From the NCBI GenBank assembly GCA_003024985.2, contig PXIH01S0014505.1: 10,962 bases of DNA; one strand, written 5' to 3'. The translations under genes were made by a program, and so were the position numbers. Under the pieces are notes generated by a model that saw only the letters and a list, made by a program, of their open reading frames with translations, had not been told where the DNA came from and ran no database searches. The DNA comes from Euperipatoides rowelli (Eukaryota > Onychophora > Udeonychophora > Euonychophora > Peripatopsidae). Position 1 is the first letter of the stretch. Each line of letters opens with the position of its first letter. Shown one piece after another: positions 8,960-10,962 of this stretch.

Positions 8960-9141
8960 CAGTGGTGTACTGGGCCATGAAGAAATCTGGAATTTCCCGA
9001 GGGGCTGGTGCATTTTTTACTGTACCATTTAAAAAAAAATTCCGTGTCTCCCAAATTGTGGTGTGTTGTTTATCCTCTTTTCCCAAGGGCTGGGAGGTAG
9101 GTACATTTCCCAGGCTGATCTAATGAGCCAGTCCATTCCTG
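8960..9141. mobile_element. Non-autonomous hAT-type DNA transposon (182 bp)
   Basis: The element starts CAGTGGTGTACTGGGCCAT and ends with the complement of CAGGAATGGACTGGCTCAT, matching at 13 of 19 ungapped positions. The flanking octamers are CATAAACA (8952-8959) and TATAAACA (9142-9149), a 7-of-8 match consistent with an 8-bp hAT duplication. Inside are subterminal GC-rich blocks: TTTCCCGAGGGGCTGG on the left and GGGCTGGGAGG followed by TTTCCCAGGCTGATC on the right. The two ~70-codon open frames over this element, one per strand, are chance frames in a GC-richer patch. There is no transposase, and the two end differences suggest an old insertion. Confidence 0.78.
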
Positions 9142-9377
9142 TATAAACAATTATTAAAACATGCTTGACTGTCCCTACAGGGACAACTTTATTTCATGTA
9201 ATTTACTGTATTTTGACTATTAAATAGGTATGAACTAAACAGAAAATTTATTAGCCATTTTAGAGGAGAAAAGGATAGGATTTTTTTTTTTTTACAATTT
9301 AATGGTAGTTCCCACTCCACCTCCCCTACCTATCTAGACTATTAAAAACGATTGCTTTTTCATAATGAAAAACTAAT

Positions 9378-9397
9378 CCCCCCCCACACACACACAC
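9378..9397. repeat. C-run followed by a CA microsatellite
   Basis: A run of C residues continues into about six CA units. It is a simple-sequence tract, useful only as a polymorphic marker. Confidence 0.8.
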
Positions 9398-9695
9398 TTA
9401 TCATCCAGGCTGGCTCAACAGAAAGTCAATATCTAAAAGTTCTTTAGTCAGATTCTAAAACCACAACTGTTTAATTCAGTATTGTATAAACGATACCTAA
9501 ATGACAGCAAGTCAAAAGAGGCTCAACAAAACTCTTCTATTTCCTTCTAGTAAAATGAAATCAATACGTAAAAAACAAAAGGTAAAGAACGAATTGATTT
9601 TAAAATTAACTTGACTGAACTAGTTTTTTATTTTAAATATTTTTCTTAAGTTTTTTTATCAATAGATTTTAATACATTTTATTGACATTTCCAGC

Positions 9696-9823
9696 TTACG
9701 TCAGGATCCCGCCCCTAAAGCATTGCAGTCCAATAGTATACTGGGGCAGACTAAATACCAAATAAGTCATATTTCTAAACTTATCTAGGATTGTTATTGG
9801 CTGATAATGTAATGTCTATATAA
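9696..9823 (+). promoter_or_regulatory. Promoter-like motif cluster (speculative)
   Basis: Within about 130 bp there are a CRE-like TTACGTCA (9696-9703), a GC box CCCGCCCC (9708-9715), CCAAT (9730-9734), an inverted CCAAT box ATTGG (9796-9800), a GATA word CTGATAA (9801-9807) and TATATAA (9817-9823). The order would suit transcription on the plus strand, antisense to the receptor gene. Each motif is common by chance, especially TATATAA here, and no open frame or recognisable transcript follows. It may be an intronic enhancer or nothing. Confidence 0.2.
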
Positions 9824-10557
9824 CATTCTAAAGCGTTGAAATTGTTTAAATTATTTTTATTACTGTGATTTTTAGTCTGCTTCAAGTGCCACGTTCCAAA
9901 ATATTAAAATAAAATAATAAAATGTGTTAAAATCCATTGATAAAGAGTCATGTGATATATGAAACATCTGATGGCCAGAACCCTCGATATCGACCAAGAT
10001 TTAATGTAAGACTTGATCTAATGGGAAGCTTATAGCTGCATTCAAGTAGCCTTCGGAGGTAGACTACATTTGAAAATCACATATTTTCAACTGTGAATTG
10101 TAGCCATCCCAGGAGGGTTTTAATTAATGATTAGTAGAAGTATTTCAAAACTCAGCCAAACCTAATAGTACTGTACCTCAGCCAAAAACAGAAAAGCGCC
10201 ATCTAGTTAACTAATTAAGCAATTCACATGTTAGAAATCTCATAGAAAAATGATGACTGAATTTTTTTTACATTTTTTAATTTTAAACTAATTTTTAAGA
10301 GAATAAAATTACCTACAAAAAAGTAGCCATATTAAACTACCGGTATATAAAAACAAAAAAAGTAGATTTTAATTCCATTTATTTATAGAGATATGTGATA
10401 GATAAACACACACAAAAAAAACCCGGTATTTTATATGCACGCTTCTGTATATATGCATATGCAGAGAAAAAAAGGTCGTAGGTCCCCTTGGCTGGCCCCC
10501 TTGATCATATAGGCCCGGGTACTTTTGCCCTGTATTGGATAAAATCCTAAAAAAAAT

Positions 10558-10663
10558 GGAACTAGTTAGTTACTTTAGATTAATAGGAACTAGTTTTTCG
10601 ATTAGTTCCTTTCTCAAAATAGGAACTAGTTGTTACAATTCCTTAATAAATGTAACTAGGTAC
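10558..10663. repeat. Cluster of GGAACTAGT-type words, probable transposon remnant
   Basis: GGAACTAGT occurs at 10558, 10586 and 10622, with an inverted near-copy ATTAGTTCC at 10601 and GTAACTAGGTAC at 10652. Together these make five related half-palindromes in about 105 bp. Repeated ACTAGT/GTTACT words in both orientations are typical of subterminal transposase-binding repeats in DNA transposons. A GC-rich stretch next to it (10481-10532, with GGCTGGCCCCC and GGCCCGGGTACTTTTGCCCTG) looks like an end of a CAG-type element, but I could not find its partner end or a target duplication. Confidence 0.5.
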
Positions 10664-10962
10664 TTTTTTTTACCCATTTATAAATATATGTTTGGATGTT
10701 AAAAAAAATCAAAACTGATCTAAAAAATTTTGAATGCAAATGTTTAAATAAAATAAAATAGGCATAAGGCTACAGTGTATACAATATACAAACTAATATG
10801 CTAGAGCCTTTTAAAGCCACAGAAAATTCATACCAAGAGAATATGACTCGAGTCCAACACTGTGCCACTCTTGATATAAACGTATGGAACATAAACAATA
10901 TGTAGTTTGTTAACTTATATTTAGTTTGAAATTTTAAAATAAATTAGACCATTTATGAATTA

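Larger units (their letters stand above)
6353..10962 (-). other. Upstream intron of the receptor gene (5' side), truncated by the window edge
   Basis: On the minus strand this stretch precedes the exon that begins at 6352 and ends in the acceptor TTTTTTTCTTATTAAG. No upstream propeller exon was found, so at least 4.6 kb of intron is inferred. It is richer in mobile-element debris than the downstream intron: tandem duplication, hairpins, two hAT-type elements and an ACTAGT-rich remnant. The stretches 6353-6690, 6830-7060, 7210-7630, 8000-8430, 9190-9690, 9830-10440 and 10670-10962 show only A/T-rich low complexity, with a short C-run/CA tract at 9378-9397. Confidence 0.75.

Noticed and set aside
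8874-9123. Open frames of about 70 codons on both strands
   Set aside because: They lie across the 182-bp hAT-type element, on opposite strands of the same DNA, and match no transposase.
9170-9185. Short perfect hairpin TGTCCCT-AC-AGGGACA
   Set aside because: The arms are only 7 bp and there is no other context. It is not a terminator in a eukaryotic intron.
1-10962. tRNA, rRNA, CRISPR array, prophage or bacterial operon
   Set aside because: No cloverleaf, rRNA-like block, regularly spaced repeat-spacer array or dense coding was seen. The window is animal intronic DNA.

Overview
This window is AT-rich, intron-dominated animal DNA with almost no coding sequence. Homopolymer runs, A/T microsatellites, degenerate transposon remnants and canonical GT-AG introns with pyrimidine-tract acceptors rule out a bacterial or phage origin. 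A few ambiguous bases (N at 2418, 2422-2423 and 6762) point to a draft assembly. The encoded protein is an LDL-receptor-related protein most like LRP1. Recurrent TACTGTA/TACAGTA and TGTAGCCTAC/GTAGGCTA words, combined with the invertebrate-looking divergence of the protein, suggest an arthropod, possibly a decapod crustacean. That assignment is a weak guess.

The only convincing gene content lies on the minus strand at 6006-6352: two adjacent exons of 135 and 130 nt separated by an 82-bp intron. Together they encode about 88 residues of a YWTD beta-propeller, with phase-consistent splice junctions (phase 1 in, phase 1 between, phase 2 out). Everything else is best read as flanking intron of the same gene: about 6.0 kb of downstream intron (1-6005) and about 4.6 kb of upstream intron (6353-10962). 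Neighbouring exons are not in the window. The short open frames of 60-80 codons elsewhere look like chance frames and match no family I recognise.

The introns hold several repeats. The best supported are two short non-autonomous hAT-type elements (8433-8709 and 8960-9141). Each begins with CA(G/A) and ends with the complementary triplet, has imperfect terminal inverted repeats, and is flanked by an 8-bp target duplication matching at 7 of 8 positions. Others are a 178/165-bp tandem duplication (7636-7978), a 55-56-bp degenerate triplet repeat (3650-3800), a 31-33-bp foldback (4901-5002), two consecutive hairpins (7061-7105 and 7152-7202), a cluster of GGAACTAGT words (10558-10663), a dispersed GGAGTCAAAATGACT motif (551-1094) and a weaker 151-bp inverted-repeat element (5256-5406). 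A promoter-like cluster of motifs lies at 9696-9823. I found no RNA gene, CRISPR array, virus-derived gene or evident new biochemical system. The most noteworthy signals are the gene fragment, the paired hAT elements and the enriched TACTGTA word.
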